Source of the DNA: Parendozoicomonas haliclonae
GTDB lineage: Bacteria > Pseudomonadota > Gammaproteobacteria > Pseudomonadales > Endozoicomonadaceae
Reading direction: 5' to 3'
DNA: 64,000 bases
Assembly: GCF_900174585.1 (NCBI RefSeq)
Contig: NZ_FWPT01000004.1
Location: 372,001-436,000 of the forward strand
Below, piece after piece: positions 27,353-36,438 of this stretch. The notes under the pieces were generated by a model. It saw only the letters and a program-made list of their open reading frames with translations. It did no database searches and was not told the DNA's origin. Both the position numbers and the translations under genes were made by a program. Numbering within the stretch: the stretch's first letter is position 1; every line of letters begins with the position of its first letter.

Positions 27353-29071
27353 ATGCATAAAAGATGGGCATTCATATCCGTACAGTGTTTGATTGCCTTT
27401 CTTGGTGGAATCTATTTACTCGCCTGTGCACAGTCGATATTTGCCGGAGAAATAAAACCAAATTCTCTGGCAGTCACAGCGTGGGTTCATCATCTTCAGA
27501 AAACAAGACCACAATCCGCGTTACCGTCATTACAAAGTATTTCCTGGAAACTGAATCATGAACTCATGGCAGAAGGCTTTGAAGGGACAAGAGAACAGAT
27601 AGGTGATGTCTTCAGCTTAAATTCACCTCCCACCGTATGGGATGATGGCGTTGATCATATTGATTTAATTCACCGTTGTGCCGACAAAGCCAACAGCATT
27701 GTTGCCTGCACTCTCGAGTACAGTCTCTGCAATTGGGAATGTGCCCGTGCTGCTATCCGGGCAAAAGCAGAAACCCAAAATGGCTATGCCGTGGCCATCG
27801 CGCTATCAATTATCGAATTATGGAAAAAACTTCCGGATGCCGTTAAGAGCTGTCCTTTCCTGGTTCCGCTTGGACAAAAGACTGTGCGCGTTACTCTCCC
27901 GACTCTTATTGAAGTGTGGATAAGTGATCCTTCTCATGCTTTTGTCAAACCACCCAAAGCTGCCGGTTTGCTTGACGGTTTGACCCTGCCTGTAAGCTTG
28001 CCACAGTATGAAAAGCGTGGTTCCACAACAGTTATAGGCGTCTCGTCCGATGAAGCTCTGGCAACATCATCTGCCATGATTCCCGATACCAGCCAATGGA
28101 ACATTTCCAGCCTTGAAGACGCATTCAGTCAGTTTTCCATGGCCGAGCCAGTAAACCCTGATCAATTTAAAGAACAGGACAAAGATAAAAAATCATTGGA
28201 GCTCATCTCGGCGCTGGCCAATAGCTTGATAATGATTTTGCGCCATCCAGAGGTCGGAGATAATTTCGACCTGATCAAGTTGCTGGTTGATGCCATCCAC
28301 AAACACCGGTATCTCGCCCACAACTTAAGATCGATTGAGTCCCACATTCTTGGCTTTTACCCATTTGCATTGCCTGGTAAGCACCGGGAGCAAATGGAAC
28401 TCCTTCGGACCATTTTGAAATATTTAAGATCAGGGGCGATTATCGATTCACCGGAGGAGCTGGTCTTTCAGGCCTTTCAAAAGAAGCTGGAGATGGCTGA
28501 TCATAATAGTCTTGTCCGGAAATTTATTATGAAAGGGCTGTTAACGCCTGACACCATAGCCAAGGTCAATACTCCTGACCAGACCCTGAGTGATGTTTAC
28601 TATTCGGAAAAAATTCAGCAGGTGACGACCCATCGGAAACAATTAAGTCGCCCTCAGACACGGGATTCACATCTCAGATCCGTTCTTGGAAAAGAAGCCG
28701 AACCACTTATGGATAGGAACTCCCGGCATATGAAGGTCAGAATGATCCAGAGTCTAACCAATCCCTCACCCCCGACTCATGTTCCATCCGCTATTGCTAT
28801 CACGATGCCAGCCCATCATCGAACTCGAATTCTGGTCTCAGAAATTATTCAGATGTTGCTTGATAACGGGTTCTCGTCACCCGATTTATCACGGGATCTG
28901 TATCACCAGTTTACCTCTGTGGATTGGACAAACCGATCCCAGATAATTATGAGCCGGGATCAGTTCAATATTGCCTGGCAGATTGCTCAGGAAGAGTTGA
29001 GAGACGAGGGCAGTACCGTACAAAAGATAATTCAAGGCGCATTTAAAGTGGACCGTAAGGCGCCACTTTAA
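27353..29071 (+). CDS. Secreted or anchored orphan protein
   Basis: I do not recognise this 572-residue protein. A hydrophobic leader (about 7-31, with LLACAQSIFAG) indicates export; the Cys in LLAC could make it a lipoprotein, but the context is not a clean lipobox. Four or more cysteines follow (CADKANSIVACTLEYSLCNWECAR, about 113-136), possibly disulfide-bonded. The rest is mostly helical. The base composition looks more AT-rich than in the importer genes. The 3' end is convergent with the next gene. Confidence 0.68.
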   Translation: MHKRWAFISVQCLIAFLGGIYLLACAQSIFAGEIKPNSLAVTAWVHHLQKTRPQSALPSLQSISWKLNHELMAEGFEGTREQIGDVFSLNSPPTVWDDGVDHIDLIHRCADKANSIVACTLEYSLCNWECARAAIRAKAETQNGYAVAIALSIIELWKKLPDAVKSCPFLVPLGQKTVRVTLPTLIEVWISDPSHAFVKPPKAAGLLDGLTLPVSLPQYEKRGSTTVIGVSSDEALATSSAMIPDTSQWNISSLEDAFSQFSMAEPVNPDQFKEQDKDKKSLELISALANSLIMILRHPEVGDNFDLIKLLVDAIHKHRYLAHNLRSIESHILGFYPFALPGKHREQMELLRTILKYLRSGAIIDSPEELVFQAFQKKLEMADHNSLVRKFIMKGLLTPDTIAKVNTPDQTLSDVYYSEKIQQVTTHRKQLSRPQTRDSHLRSVLGKEAEPLMDRNSRHMKVRMIQSLTNPSPPTHVPSAIAITMPAHHRTRILVSEIIQMLLDNGFSSPDLSRDLYHQFTSVDWTNRSQIIMSRDQFNIAWQIAQEELRDEGSTVQKIIQGAFKVDRKAPL

Positions 29072-29089
29072 ATGTGAACACAGCAGGCT

Positions 29090-30115
29090 TTAGTTTCGCC
29101 TCTGTACCAGAAGCTCCTGCAAGACTTTAGGAAGACGGCTCTGCAGCGATGCACTGATCTGTTGCTCATGCTTTTGCCAAAGTATGCCCAGCCAGACAAT
29201 GCCAAGCCCTGCGATGGTAAGAGCGACAGGAAACAGCCAGCTATCTTTAAAAACTCGGTCAGCCATATGCATCAGATAAATAAACGAGCCTGCAGCTCCG
29301 GCAATCACAAAGATCTTTCTCAGCAATACAACACCACAACCTATCAAGCCAAGGTTAAGACAGAAGTAGAAGAACTTACTGAGTTCGCTATCGGAACTCT
29401 GTGACGTTAAACCACCCCAGAAGGTCACAACCCCAACAAGATAAAACCAGAAGGCATAGTCGCGGCTTTTACGCGTGGCAATATCTGTCCCAAAAGCGAC
29501 CAGCACCATCGCCAGACCAAACCACATGGTTACCAGAGATCGGTTACCCCAATCAAACTCTTCACCATAAACAAGACTGGTCACACTCAGAGACAGGAAC
29601 CATAACGCCAATGTAATGGGCAGGGTCTGCAGAGGTCTTCGGTAAACCGATAAAACCAGCACACCGGCAAGCAGGGCAGTACCTTCCATCATGATGGTGA
29701 GATCATCAAAACCAAAGCGGAGGTTCTGGAAGTTTTTATCCTCGGGCCACATCCCCAAAGCCTGTTGCCCGCCATAAACAGCGAGAGGAATCAGTGCGAC
29801 AATAAACAAACCACACAGGCTGGCCGGCACATCGTAATGCAATCTATTCATGCACTGCATAAGCAACGCGGCTACACAGAGATAGACAGCACAGATTCCC
29901 ACTATGCCCCAACCACCAAACTGCTCCCAACCCAGATTCATGAACAGGGTCAGAGCCCCGATGGCCACAAAGCCACCGAAGTAATACAGCACATGGGTGA
30001 GGTTAAAACGGGATGAGGAATGTTCCTGCAGATAGTTATAGAGCGGATCGACCTGTGATGGCTGCAACAAACCATTTTCCACGGCTTGCTCAAGAACTGT
30101 TTTCTTCACCATCAC
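29090..30115 (-). CDS. DUF2157-type polytopic membrane protein
   Basis: A 341-residue protein: about 35 cytoplasmic residues, then nine or ten hydrophobic segments. The start (QAVENGLLQPSQVDPLYNYLQ) followed by a first helix YYFGGFVAIGALTLFM is characteristic of the DUF2157 group of predicted membrane proteins. Function unknown. It lies 25 bases upstream of the second importer's aapM stop on the same strand, i.e. downstream of it in transcription, and may be the last gene of that operon. Confidence 0.8.
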   Translation of the reverse strand: MMVKKTVLEQAVENGLLQPSQVDPLYNYLQEHSSSRFNLTHVLYYFGGFVAIGALTLFMNLGWEQFGGWGIVGICAVYLCVAALLMQCMNRLHYDVPASLCGLFIVALIPLAVYGGQQALGMWPEDKNFQNLRFGFDDLTIMMEGTALLAGVLVLSVYRRPLQTLPITLALWFLSLSVTSLVYGEEFDWGNRSLVTMWFGLAMVLVAFGTDIATRKSRDYAFWFYLVGVVTFWGGLTSQSSDSELSKFFYFCLNLGLIGCGVVLLRKIFVIAGAAGSFIYLMHMADRVFKDSWLFPVALTIAGLGIVWLGILWQKHEQQISASLQSRLPKVLQELLVQRRN

Positions 30116-30140
30116 AGGTTCTCCATTCAGGACTTATGAA

Positions 30141-31280
30141 TCAGGCTTTATGTCCCGTATCCAGTTGCTTCTCCAACCACTGGCTGTAATGAGACATCCC
30201 AAAACAAAATATAAAGAATACGGCAGCTCCTACAAAGTACGATTCCATATAGAACGGTGTCCAGGGAGGATCAGCACTGAAAGCTATACGGACCGTATTC
30301 AGTACATCAAACAACCCGATAATCACCACCAGCGAGCTGTCTTTAAAGGTTCCAATAATTGTACTGACAATCGGCGGAATGGATATCTTCAAGGCCTGAG
30401 GAAGAATAATCTTTCGGGTCGCCTGCCAATAAGTCAGCCCCATCGCATCAGCCGCTTCATACTGCCCTTTCGGGATAGCCTGCAAGCCTCCACGAATCAC
30501 TTCTGCCATATAGGCAGAAGCAAACAGGATGATACCGATCTGGGCCCGAAGCAGTTTATTAATCGTCAGATCTTCCGGCATAAACAACGGTAAAAGGAAC
30601 GATGCCATAAACAGGATACTGATCAGCGGCACGGCACGGATCAGTTCGATATAGCAGATACACAGGGTGCGGATGAAGTTCATCTCCGACCGGCGACCAA
30701 GAGCCAGCAAGATGCCAAACGGCAGGGAGAAAGCGACCGACAGAACAGCCATACCCAGGGTTAACGGCAAGCCGCCCCATTTGCTGGTAGGTACCTCGGT
30801 AAGACCAAATAGGCCGCCAGCCATCAATACAAAACTCACAACCAACGTCGCAAGCCAGACCAACAGGAAGACCGGATGCCAGAAACGGCGAATACCACTG
30901 GCCATCATCATGCCCACCAGCAGAAAGCAGGTCACCATGGGGCGCCACTGTTCATCCTGAGGATAGAAGCCAAACAACATAAACCTGTGTTTTACGCTAA
31001 TGAGTGACCAGCAGGCACCTCCCGCTTCTTTACAGGCTGCCACCGTCTGGTTGGTAATTTCACTCGCATTACCTTCCGGGCCATAAATCGCCCAGGTCGC
31101 ACTCAGGAAAAACCAGTCAACCAGCCCGGGCAACACCTGCCATAAGCCATAAAGACAAACAGCGGTGAGCACTGTATTCAAAGGCGAGCTGAAAAAGTTA
31201 CTGCGCAGCCAGAATATAAGACCACTGTTATTTACCGGTGCCGGGCGCGATGGCAACGGCTGAGAATTAATTATTGCCAT
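30141..31280 (-). CDS. aapM: Polar amino-acid ABC transporter, permease AapM (copy 2)
   Basis: A 379-residue permease resembling the first AapM over its whole length: same start type (INSQPLPSRPAPVNNSG), same coupling loop [30 protein letters not shown], and same end QLDTGHKA. The predicted topology is the same. GGAGG precedes the ATG, 9 bases after the aapQ copy 2 stop. No ATPase gene follows it, so it must share an ATPase, most likely AapP of copy 1 about 4 kb away. Confidence 0.92.
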   Translation of the reverse strand: MAIINSQPLPSRPAPVNNSGLIFWLRSNFFSSPLNTVLTAVCLYGLWQVLPGLVDWFFLSATWAIYGPEGNASEITNQTVAACKEAGGACWSLISVKHRFMLFGFYPQDEQWRPMVTCFLLVGMMMASGIRRFWHPVFLLVWLATLVVSFVLMAGGLFGLTEVPTSKWGGLPLTLGMAVLSVAFSLPFGILLALGRRSEMNFIRTLCICYIELIRAVPLISILFMASFLLPLFMPEDLTINKLLRAQIGIILFASAYMAEVIRGGLQAIPKGQYEAADAMGLTYWQATRKIILPQALKISIPPIVSTIIGTFKDSSLVVIIGLFDVLNTVRIAFSADPPWTPFYMESYFVGAAVFFIFCFGMSHYSQWLEKQLDTGHKA

Positions 31281-31289
31281 GTCTGCCTC

Positions 31290-32483
31290 CTATCGCTCAG
31301 CCAGTGCCACGCGGGCGTTGTACCAGTTCATAAACAACGATGTGCTCAGGCTGGTAAACAGATAAACCAGCATGATCAGACTGATACATTCCACCGCCTG
31401 TCCTGTCTGATTGAGAGAGGTTCCGGCAACCGAAACCAGATCCGGATAACCAATGGCTACCCCCAGAGAACTGTTCTTGATCACGTTCATATATTGGCTG
31501 GTTGTCGGAGGAATAATCACCCGCAACGCCTGAGGAAGGATAATAAGCCTCTGGCTGCGGGCAGGAGACAACCCAAGAGAGCTGGCTGCCTCATGCTGCC
31601 CCTTATTCACCGACAGAATGCCACTGCGGACATTCTCGGCAATAAAAGCACTGGTATAGGTCACCAGACCGAGCAACAGACAAAGGAACTCTGTCGTAAT
31701 CTCAATACCACCCTTGAAGTTAAAACCCTTGAGAGCAGGCATATCGACAACAATATTTTGTGGCCCCAACAACCAACCCAGTAAACCACCTATGCCCAAA
31801 AGACCAAGGACTGGCAATAAAACAGGTAACTGTCGTCCACTGTTTTTCTGTATTCCTTTGGTACGAACAGCCCAGAAAACAGCTGCCGCCAATCCGACAA
31901 ACAGACCTGCCATCAGATAATAAAAGTCTGTATTGGTTTCCAGCGTTGGCAGGAACAGGCCACGGTTACTTAAGAAGACACCGGCCGCAGGATTAAGTGC
32001 ATCACGTGCTCCCGGCAAGGCCTTGGTCAGCAGGGCATACCAGAAGAACAGTTGCAGCAGCAGCGGAACGTTACGCATGTACTCCACATAAATTCTGGTA
32101 ATGTTTTTAACCAGAAAGTTCTGGGATAGACGAGCGATACCAACAATCACACCGATAACCGTTGCCAGAGCAATAGCAATCAAGCTGACTTTCAGCGTGT
32201 TCAAAACACCAACAATAAGAGCACGGCCATAGGTGTCGTTAGCCGTGTAGGCGATGGCGGTATCGCCAATATCAAAACCTGCCCGCTCTGACAGAAAATT
32301 TAATCCGATAGGAATATTGCGGGCATTCAGGTTAATAACCAGATTGGAAACCAGATAATAGGCCGTTGCCGCGATTATCAGGAAGGCTGATGCCTGGATC
32401 AGCAAAGAGCGTACAGCCGGATCATGCCAAAACCGCCCCGTCGAACGACCGGCATGCCCACCTGCAAGTGAATTATTGATCAT
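31290..32483 (-). CDS. aapQ: Polar amino-acid ABC transporter, permease AapQ (copy 2)
   Basis: A 397-residue counterpart of the first AapQ, with the same periplasmic insert and the coupling loop HEAASSLGLSPARSQRLIILPQALRVIIPP. The C-terminus NWYNARVALAER parallels NWFNNRMALVER of copy 1. The ATG at 32483 with AGGT upstream is preferred over a start eight codons earlier. Confidence 0.92.
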   Translation of the reverse strand: MINNSLAGGHAGRSTGRFWHDPAVRSLLIQASAFLIIAATAYYLVSNLVINLNARNIPIGLNFLSERAGFDIGDTAIAYTANDTYGRALIVGVLNTLKVSLIAIALATVIGVIVGIARLSQNFLVKNITRIYVEYMRNVPLLLQLFFWYALLTKALPGARDALNPAAGVFLSNRGLFLPTLETNTDFYYLMAGLFVGLAAAVFWAVRTKGIQKNSGRQLPVLLPVLGLLGIGGLLGWLLGPQNIVVDMPALKGFNFKGGIEITTEFLCLLLGLVTYTSAFIAENVRSGILSVNKGQHEAASSLGLSPARSQRLIILPQALRVIIPPTTSQYMNVIKNSSLGVAIGYPDLVSVAGTSLNQTGQAVECISLIMLVYLFTSLSTSLFMNWYNARVALAER

Positions 32484-32507
32484 GGAGTGACCTGCTACCG
32501 AGTACAA

Positions 32508-32545
32508 CCAAAAAGGCTGGCTTGGCGAGAAGCGCCAGACCAGCC
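32508..32545 (-). terminator. Terminator between aapJ and aapQ (copy 2)
   Basis: On the minus strand a 13-bp stem with one double mismatch (GGCTGG..TGGCG paired with CGCCA..CCAGCC) is followed by five T residues. It lies 23 bases after the aapJ copy 2 stop and before aapQ, the same arrangement as in copy 1. Confidence 0.85.
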
Positions 32546-32567
32546 CCGAACATCTGCAAGCGTGTTC

Positions 32568-33587
32568 TTAACGGACAGGTGCCGCGTACAGGATACCGCC
32601 ATCACTCCAGAGAGCATTGATGCCTCGCTCGATCTTCAGCGGGCTGTTGGTACCGATATTACGCTCAAAGATTTCGCTGTAGTTACCTACTGCACCGATA
32701 GCACGAACGGCCCAGTCATTGCTCAGGCCGATCTTCTCACCCAGGTTACCATTCACACCCAGCAAGCGCTGGATAGCAGGATCCTGGCTCATCTTCATCT
32801 TCTCGACGTTAGCAGCAGTGATACCCATCTCTTCAGCATTGATCAGGGCATAGGTCACCCAACGCACCAGAGAGAACCACTCGGCATCATCAGAGCGCAC
32901 GGCAATGGACAGAGGTTCTTTGGAAATGACTTCCGGGAGGATCGCGTAATCATCCGGGTTGCCAGGAGCATTCGCGCGAACACCTGCCAGACCGGTCAGG
33001 TCAGCGGTCATCACATCACAGCGGCCACTGAAGAAAGCAGCACGCTCTTCGGAGCGATCTTCAAAAACAACCGGCTTGTAGTCCATCTTGTTCTTATTGA
33101 AGAAGTCCGCCATGTTCAGCTCAGTGTTTGTACCAGTACGGGTACAAACAGCCGCGCCATCCAGTTCTTTGGCGCTAGTCACACCTAGCTTCTTGGCAAC
33201 CATAAAGCCCTGACCATCATAGATGGTGGTTGCAGCAAAGCTCAGGCCCATGCCGGCATCACGGCTCATGGTCATAGTTGTTGTACGACTCAGTACATCG
33301 ATCTCACCACTCTGCAAAGCAGTCAGACGCTGCTTGGAGGTCAGAGGAACATACTCAACCTTATCCGGGTCATTAAACACCGCCGCAGAGATTGCACGAC
33401 AGAAGTCGACATCAAAACCAGCCATCTTGCCGTTGGCATCCGGGGCAGAAAAACCGGCCGTTTTGCCGTTGGAACCACACAGCAACTTGCCACGCTCTTT
33501 GATGGTGTCGAGAGTCGATGCGGAGGCATTACCTGCCATAAGAGCTACGCCAAGAGCACTGGCGGCCAGAAGTTTCCAGCTTTTCAT
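32568..33587 (-). CDS. aapJ: Polar amino-acid ABC transporter, binding protein (copy 2)
   Basis: A 339-residue periplasmic binding protein related to copy 1: STLDTIKERGKLLCG after a clear signal peptide (about 1-24, ending ASA), then KKLGVTSAKELDGAAVC and TELNMADFF as in copy 1 with substitutions. Differences in the ligand-binding lobe (for example FEDRSEERAAFFSGRCDVMTAD) may alter which amino acids are bound. The ATG at 33587 is preferred over an upstream start lacking leader character. Confidence 0.92.
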   Translation of the reverse strand: MKSWKLLAASALGVALMAGNASASTLDTIKERGKLLCGSNGKTAGFSAPDANGKMAGFDVDFCRAISAAVFNDPDKVEYVPLTSKQRLTALQSGEIDVLSRTTTMTMSRDAGMGLSFAATTIYDGQGFMVAKKLGVTSAKELDGAAVCTRTGTNTELNMADFFNKNKMDYKPVVFEDRSEERAAFFSGRCDVMTADLTGLAGVRANAPGNPDDYAILPEVISKEPLSIAVRSDDAEWFSLVRWVTYALINAEEMGITAANVEKMKMSQDPAIQRLLGVNGNLGEKIGLSNDWAVRAIGAVGNYSEIFERNIGTNSPLKIERGINALWSDGGILYAAPVR

Positions 33588-33630
33588 TATTTCTGATTCC
33601 CTGATTTTTATAATGCTGTTGTTGTTTTTT

Positions 33631-33646
33631 ATGTGAACAAGCACAT
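33631..33646. promoter_or_regulatory. Inverted repeat upstream of aapJ copy 2
   Basis: ATGTG and CACAT separated by six bases, about 45 bases upstream of the aapJ copy 2 start. It resembles the palindrome upstream of copy 1, with a wider spacer. A common regulator is possible but unproved. Confidence 0.3.
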
Positions 33647-33711
33647 CAGAAAATCATACTGCCTAGATTGTTACTGTTTGTCATTTACCGGAATGACCAC
33701 AGAGTCCCAAA

Positions 33712-33746
33712 ACAAAAAAACCCGACACAAAGGCCGGGTTTCTTTT
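33712..33746 (-). terminator. Terminator of the Tsx/OmpK channel gene
   Basis: Stem AACCCG / CGGGTT with flanking A and T runs on both sides, so it can work in both directions. On the minus strand it follows the channel gene stop by about 20 bases. Confidence 0.85.
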
Positions 33747-33762
33747 AAGCGCAGAATCTAAC

Positions 33763-34572
33763 TTAGAAGTTGTACTTCAGGGTGTAGATCATTGCGTTCT
33801 GGTAGCCATCTACGCCCAGCTTTTCTTCGGCGTAACGGTATTGAATACCAGCAGTGATTTTCTCAACTGGAGTCCACCACAGGGCAACTGCACCGTTCAC
33901 ACCGCGGTCGCCGTTGCTGGCTTTGTATTCAGCAGCACGATCGAACTCGATTTCGTTCCAGTTGGTTACCATCAGAGGCTGGCCCATAACTTCAAAGGCA
34001 TAACCCGCGGTCCAGCCAGCAACCATGCCGTTGTAACCACTGAAGCTGGCGCTCTTACCGCCAGGGTAAGAACTTGGGAAAGCAGCGCTGGAATCGGTGT
34101 AGTTAGCAGCGATGAAAGGCTTAACCCACAGACCGGATTCAGTAGCGAAACGGTAGCCCATACCACCCAGATAGTTAGTTTCAGTGAAACCTTTGGAATC
34201 TGCGTTGTAGATGTGGGAGTACAGAGTGAAGTTGGTGTCGCCCAGGTAGTAGTGGAAGGTTACCTTGTGAGCAGTACGGAAGGCATCGCCACCATCTTTT
34301 TCGTCACGGTCCTGACCTGGGTTTTCCAGATCGAAGAAACCATAGAACTCACCCCAGGTGAAGCCCATGCCGCCGTCAAAGCTGATGTAGTTGAAGTCAC
34401 GCTTTTGCGCGCCGCTTGCAGAACGATCTTCAGTACCATCAGACCAGTTCAGGTTGTTAATGCTGACACCACCAAAGGTGTAAACTGGAGTGAAGGTATC
34501 AGCGGCAGCTGCACCGGACAGAAGAGATGCGGAGAGAGCGATAGTCCCTGCAATTTTTTTAACAGTTTCCAT
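33763..34572 (-). CDS. Tsx/OmpK-family outer-membrane channel
   Basis: A 269-residue outer-membrane beta-barrel of the nucleoside-specific channel family (Tsx, OmpK). A signal peptide (about 1-24, ending AAA-D) is followed by amphipathic strands with many aromatic residues and the typical C-terminal IYTLKYNF, ending in Phe as OMPs do. GGMGFTWGEFYGFFDLENP near residue 66 is diagnostic. Substrates in this strain are unknown; nucleosides are typical. It is divergent from the crotonase gene with a 250-base control region between. Confidence 0.88.
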   Translation of the reverse strand: METVKKIAGTIALSASLLSGAAAADTFTPVYTFGGVSINNLNWSDGTEDRSASGAQKRDFNYISFDGGMGFTWGEFYGFFDLENPGQDRDEKDGGDAFRTAHKVTFHYYLGDTNFTLYSHIYNADSKGFTETNYLGGMGYRFATESGLWVKPFIAANYTDSSAAFPSSYPGGKSASFSGYNGMVAGWTAGYAFEVMGQPLMVTNWNEIEFDRAAEYKASNGDRGVNGAVALWWTPVEKITAGIQYRYAEEKLGVDGYQNAMIYTLKYNF

Positions 34573-34822
34573 AAACCTACTGCATGTTTGGGTGTGTGTT
34601 TTTTCGGGCGAAGAGTACGTAAAACCTGCATAAAAAGAAACACTCTTAGATCAAAAGTTGCTCACAAGAAAATCGGTATTTCAAAGGTTTTTTTGTGTTT
34701 CATTCTGGACTAAGAGGATTCGTCTACTCTCTGCAAAAACAACAATAAATCCGCGCAATGTTCTGGAAAAATACAGTTAAAATATGAAATGATGCACGGA
34801 CAATAAAGAGAAGTGCTGAACC

Positions 34823-35638
34823 ATGTCTGATCTGAGCAGAGTGCATTTCCGCACGAAAAATAACATCGCCTTTGTTTCCCTTAACCGACCGGAAAAACAT
34901 AACGGTCTTGATGAGCAGCTCTTTCGCGAGCTGATCGGTACCGCGAAGCGTATTCGCAAAGACAAATCGATCCGCGCTGTGGTTTTATCCGGAGAAGGGG
35001 AGTCTTTCTGTGCCGGCCTGGACTTCAAGGCTCTCCAGAAGAATCCGATGATGGTCCCCAAGCTGTTTCTCAAGCTTCCGTGGACCTCGGCCAACAACTT
35101 CCAACGTGTCGCCTATATCTGGAAAACACTGCCAGTGCCGGTTATCTGTGCCGTACATGGCAACTGTTTTGGTGGTGGCCTGCAGATTGCGCTGGGAGCG
35201 GACTACCGCATCGCTACGCCTGATTCCAAATGGTCGATCATGGAAGTGAAGTGGGGCCTTATCCCCGATATGAGCGCAACCACCACTCTAACGACATTGA
35301 CCCGCTATGACATCGCCATGGAACTGACCATGACAGGTCGGGTTTTCTCAGGGGAAGAAGGCTATCAGTACGGACTGGTCAGCAACATTAGTGATACACC
35401 TTTAGCTGATGCTGAAGCATTGGCAGAAGTCATCAGCCAGAAATCTCCCGATCAGGTCGCCGCAACCAAGCTTCTGTTCCGCAAGACCTGGAAAGCTGGG
35501 CCTAGGTTGGCGCTGCTATGGGAACGTTGGATACAAACCCGTCTGCTGGGTAGAAAGAATCAAAGTATCGCTATGAAGAATGGTCTTGCAGGAAAAGACA
35601 AACCTGCCAAGCCTTTTGCAGACCGCTCACTGTTCTAA
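34823..35638 (+). CDS. Crotonase-family (enoyl-CoA hydratase/isomerase) protein
   Basis: A 271-residue member of the crotonase superfamily. The oxyanion-hole regions are ESFCAGLDFKAL (near 64) and HGNCFGGGLQIALGADYRIA. MEVKWGLIPDMSATTTL holds the acidic active-site region; an Asp where many hydratases have Gly suggests an isomerase or other subgroup rather than classical enoyl-CoA hydratase. The specific reaction cannot be assigned. Monocistronic as far as visible. Confidence 0.88.
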   Translation: MSDLSRVHFRTKNNIAFVSLNRPEKHNGLDEQLFRELIGTAKRIRKDKSIRAVVLSGEGESFCAGLDFKALQKNPMMVPKLFLKLPWTSANNFQRVAYIWKTLPVPVICAVHGNCFGGGLQIALGADYRIATPDSKWSIMEVKWGLIPDMSATTTLTTLTRYDIAMELTMTGRVFSGEEGYQYGLVSNISDTPLADAEALAEVISQKSPDQVAATKLLFRKTWKAGPRLALLWERWIQTRLLGRKNQSIAMKNGLAGKDKPAKPFADRSLF

Positions 35639-35642
35639 TGAC

Positions 35643-36404
35643 TTAAGAACCCTGGAGCTGGATCATCTCTGACTGGATATCATTAACGACAGAGAACCAA
35701 CGTCTGGCCTCCGGGGTTTTCACAAACGCGATATATTCCCTGAGTCGTTCATTTGGGATGTCTTGATATATCCAGACAAACCGGGCGAGGGAAACGGTTT
35801 GCAACTCCTTAACAATGGCAGGCATCTGCTGGGTCAACCCGGCCTCAACTTTGCCAATATCAAGCGACTGCCCATCAGGCATATATTGTGCGACCAGTGT
35901 CGCCATTGAGAGAGCGCTTGACGTTATAAATTGAGCACTCTGCTCTACCGCCTGAGTTTCTTTGATAAGAGCCTGTAGCAGAGCTCGCCTTTCATCAGTA
36001 AGAATCTGTTGCCGATACCAGCTAGACAGACTCTTCCCGCCAAGACTTTCAGCATCCAGAGAACGCTCATTAGCCGCAAAGGTTTTGCCTTTATTTTGAT
36101 ACCAGTTCAGCAAGACTTTCGCTTCCTGGTCAGAAAGCTTTCTGCGCAAGGCAAGAATTGTACGACGTTGATAACGTGATTCTGCAGCCAACACACGATA
36201 ACGATCGTTTACTTGTTGAAAGACTTCTGGAGGCAGTACACGTTGATAATTATTCAGGATGTTCCCCATGGAACCTTTCCAGCCTGAATAATTTTTATGC
36301 AGACCGGCAAGACCATAGAGCGACGCGGCCTGCTCACGGGATGCAGCATAGCCCGGCGTCGCAATGGCTGCGAACAAAATAACAGCTAACAAAGACCGGA
36401 CCAC
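35643..36404 (-). CDS. Periplasmic protein, DUF2059-like
   Basis: A 253-residue exported protein with a signal peptide (about 1-20, ending GYA-A). The rest is helical. The last third (WIYQDIPNERLREYIAFVKTPEARRWFSVVNDI) resembles DUF2059-type helical domains, which have no known function; the assignment is tentative. The start is GTG with AGGAGG just upstream. It converges on the crotonase gene and is 34 bases after the glycerophosphodiesterase start side, which lies on the same strand upstream. Confidence 0.7.
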   Translation of the reverse strand: MVRSLLAVILFAAIATPGYAASREQAASLYGLAGLHKNYSGWKGSMGNILNNYQRVLPPEVFQQVNDRYRVLAAESRYQRRTILALRRKLSDQEAKVLLNWYQNKGKTFAANERSLDAESLGGKSLSSWYRQQILTDERRALLQALIKETQAVEQSAQFITSSALSMATLVAQYMPDGQSLDIGKVEAGLTQQMPAIVKELQTVSLARFVWIYQDIPNERLREYIAFVKTPEARRWFSVVNDIQSEMIQLQGS

Positions 36405-36438
36405 ATTCCCTCCTGGAATCTCGCTTAAGCAAATAAAT

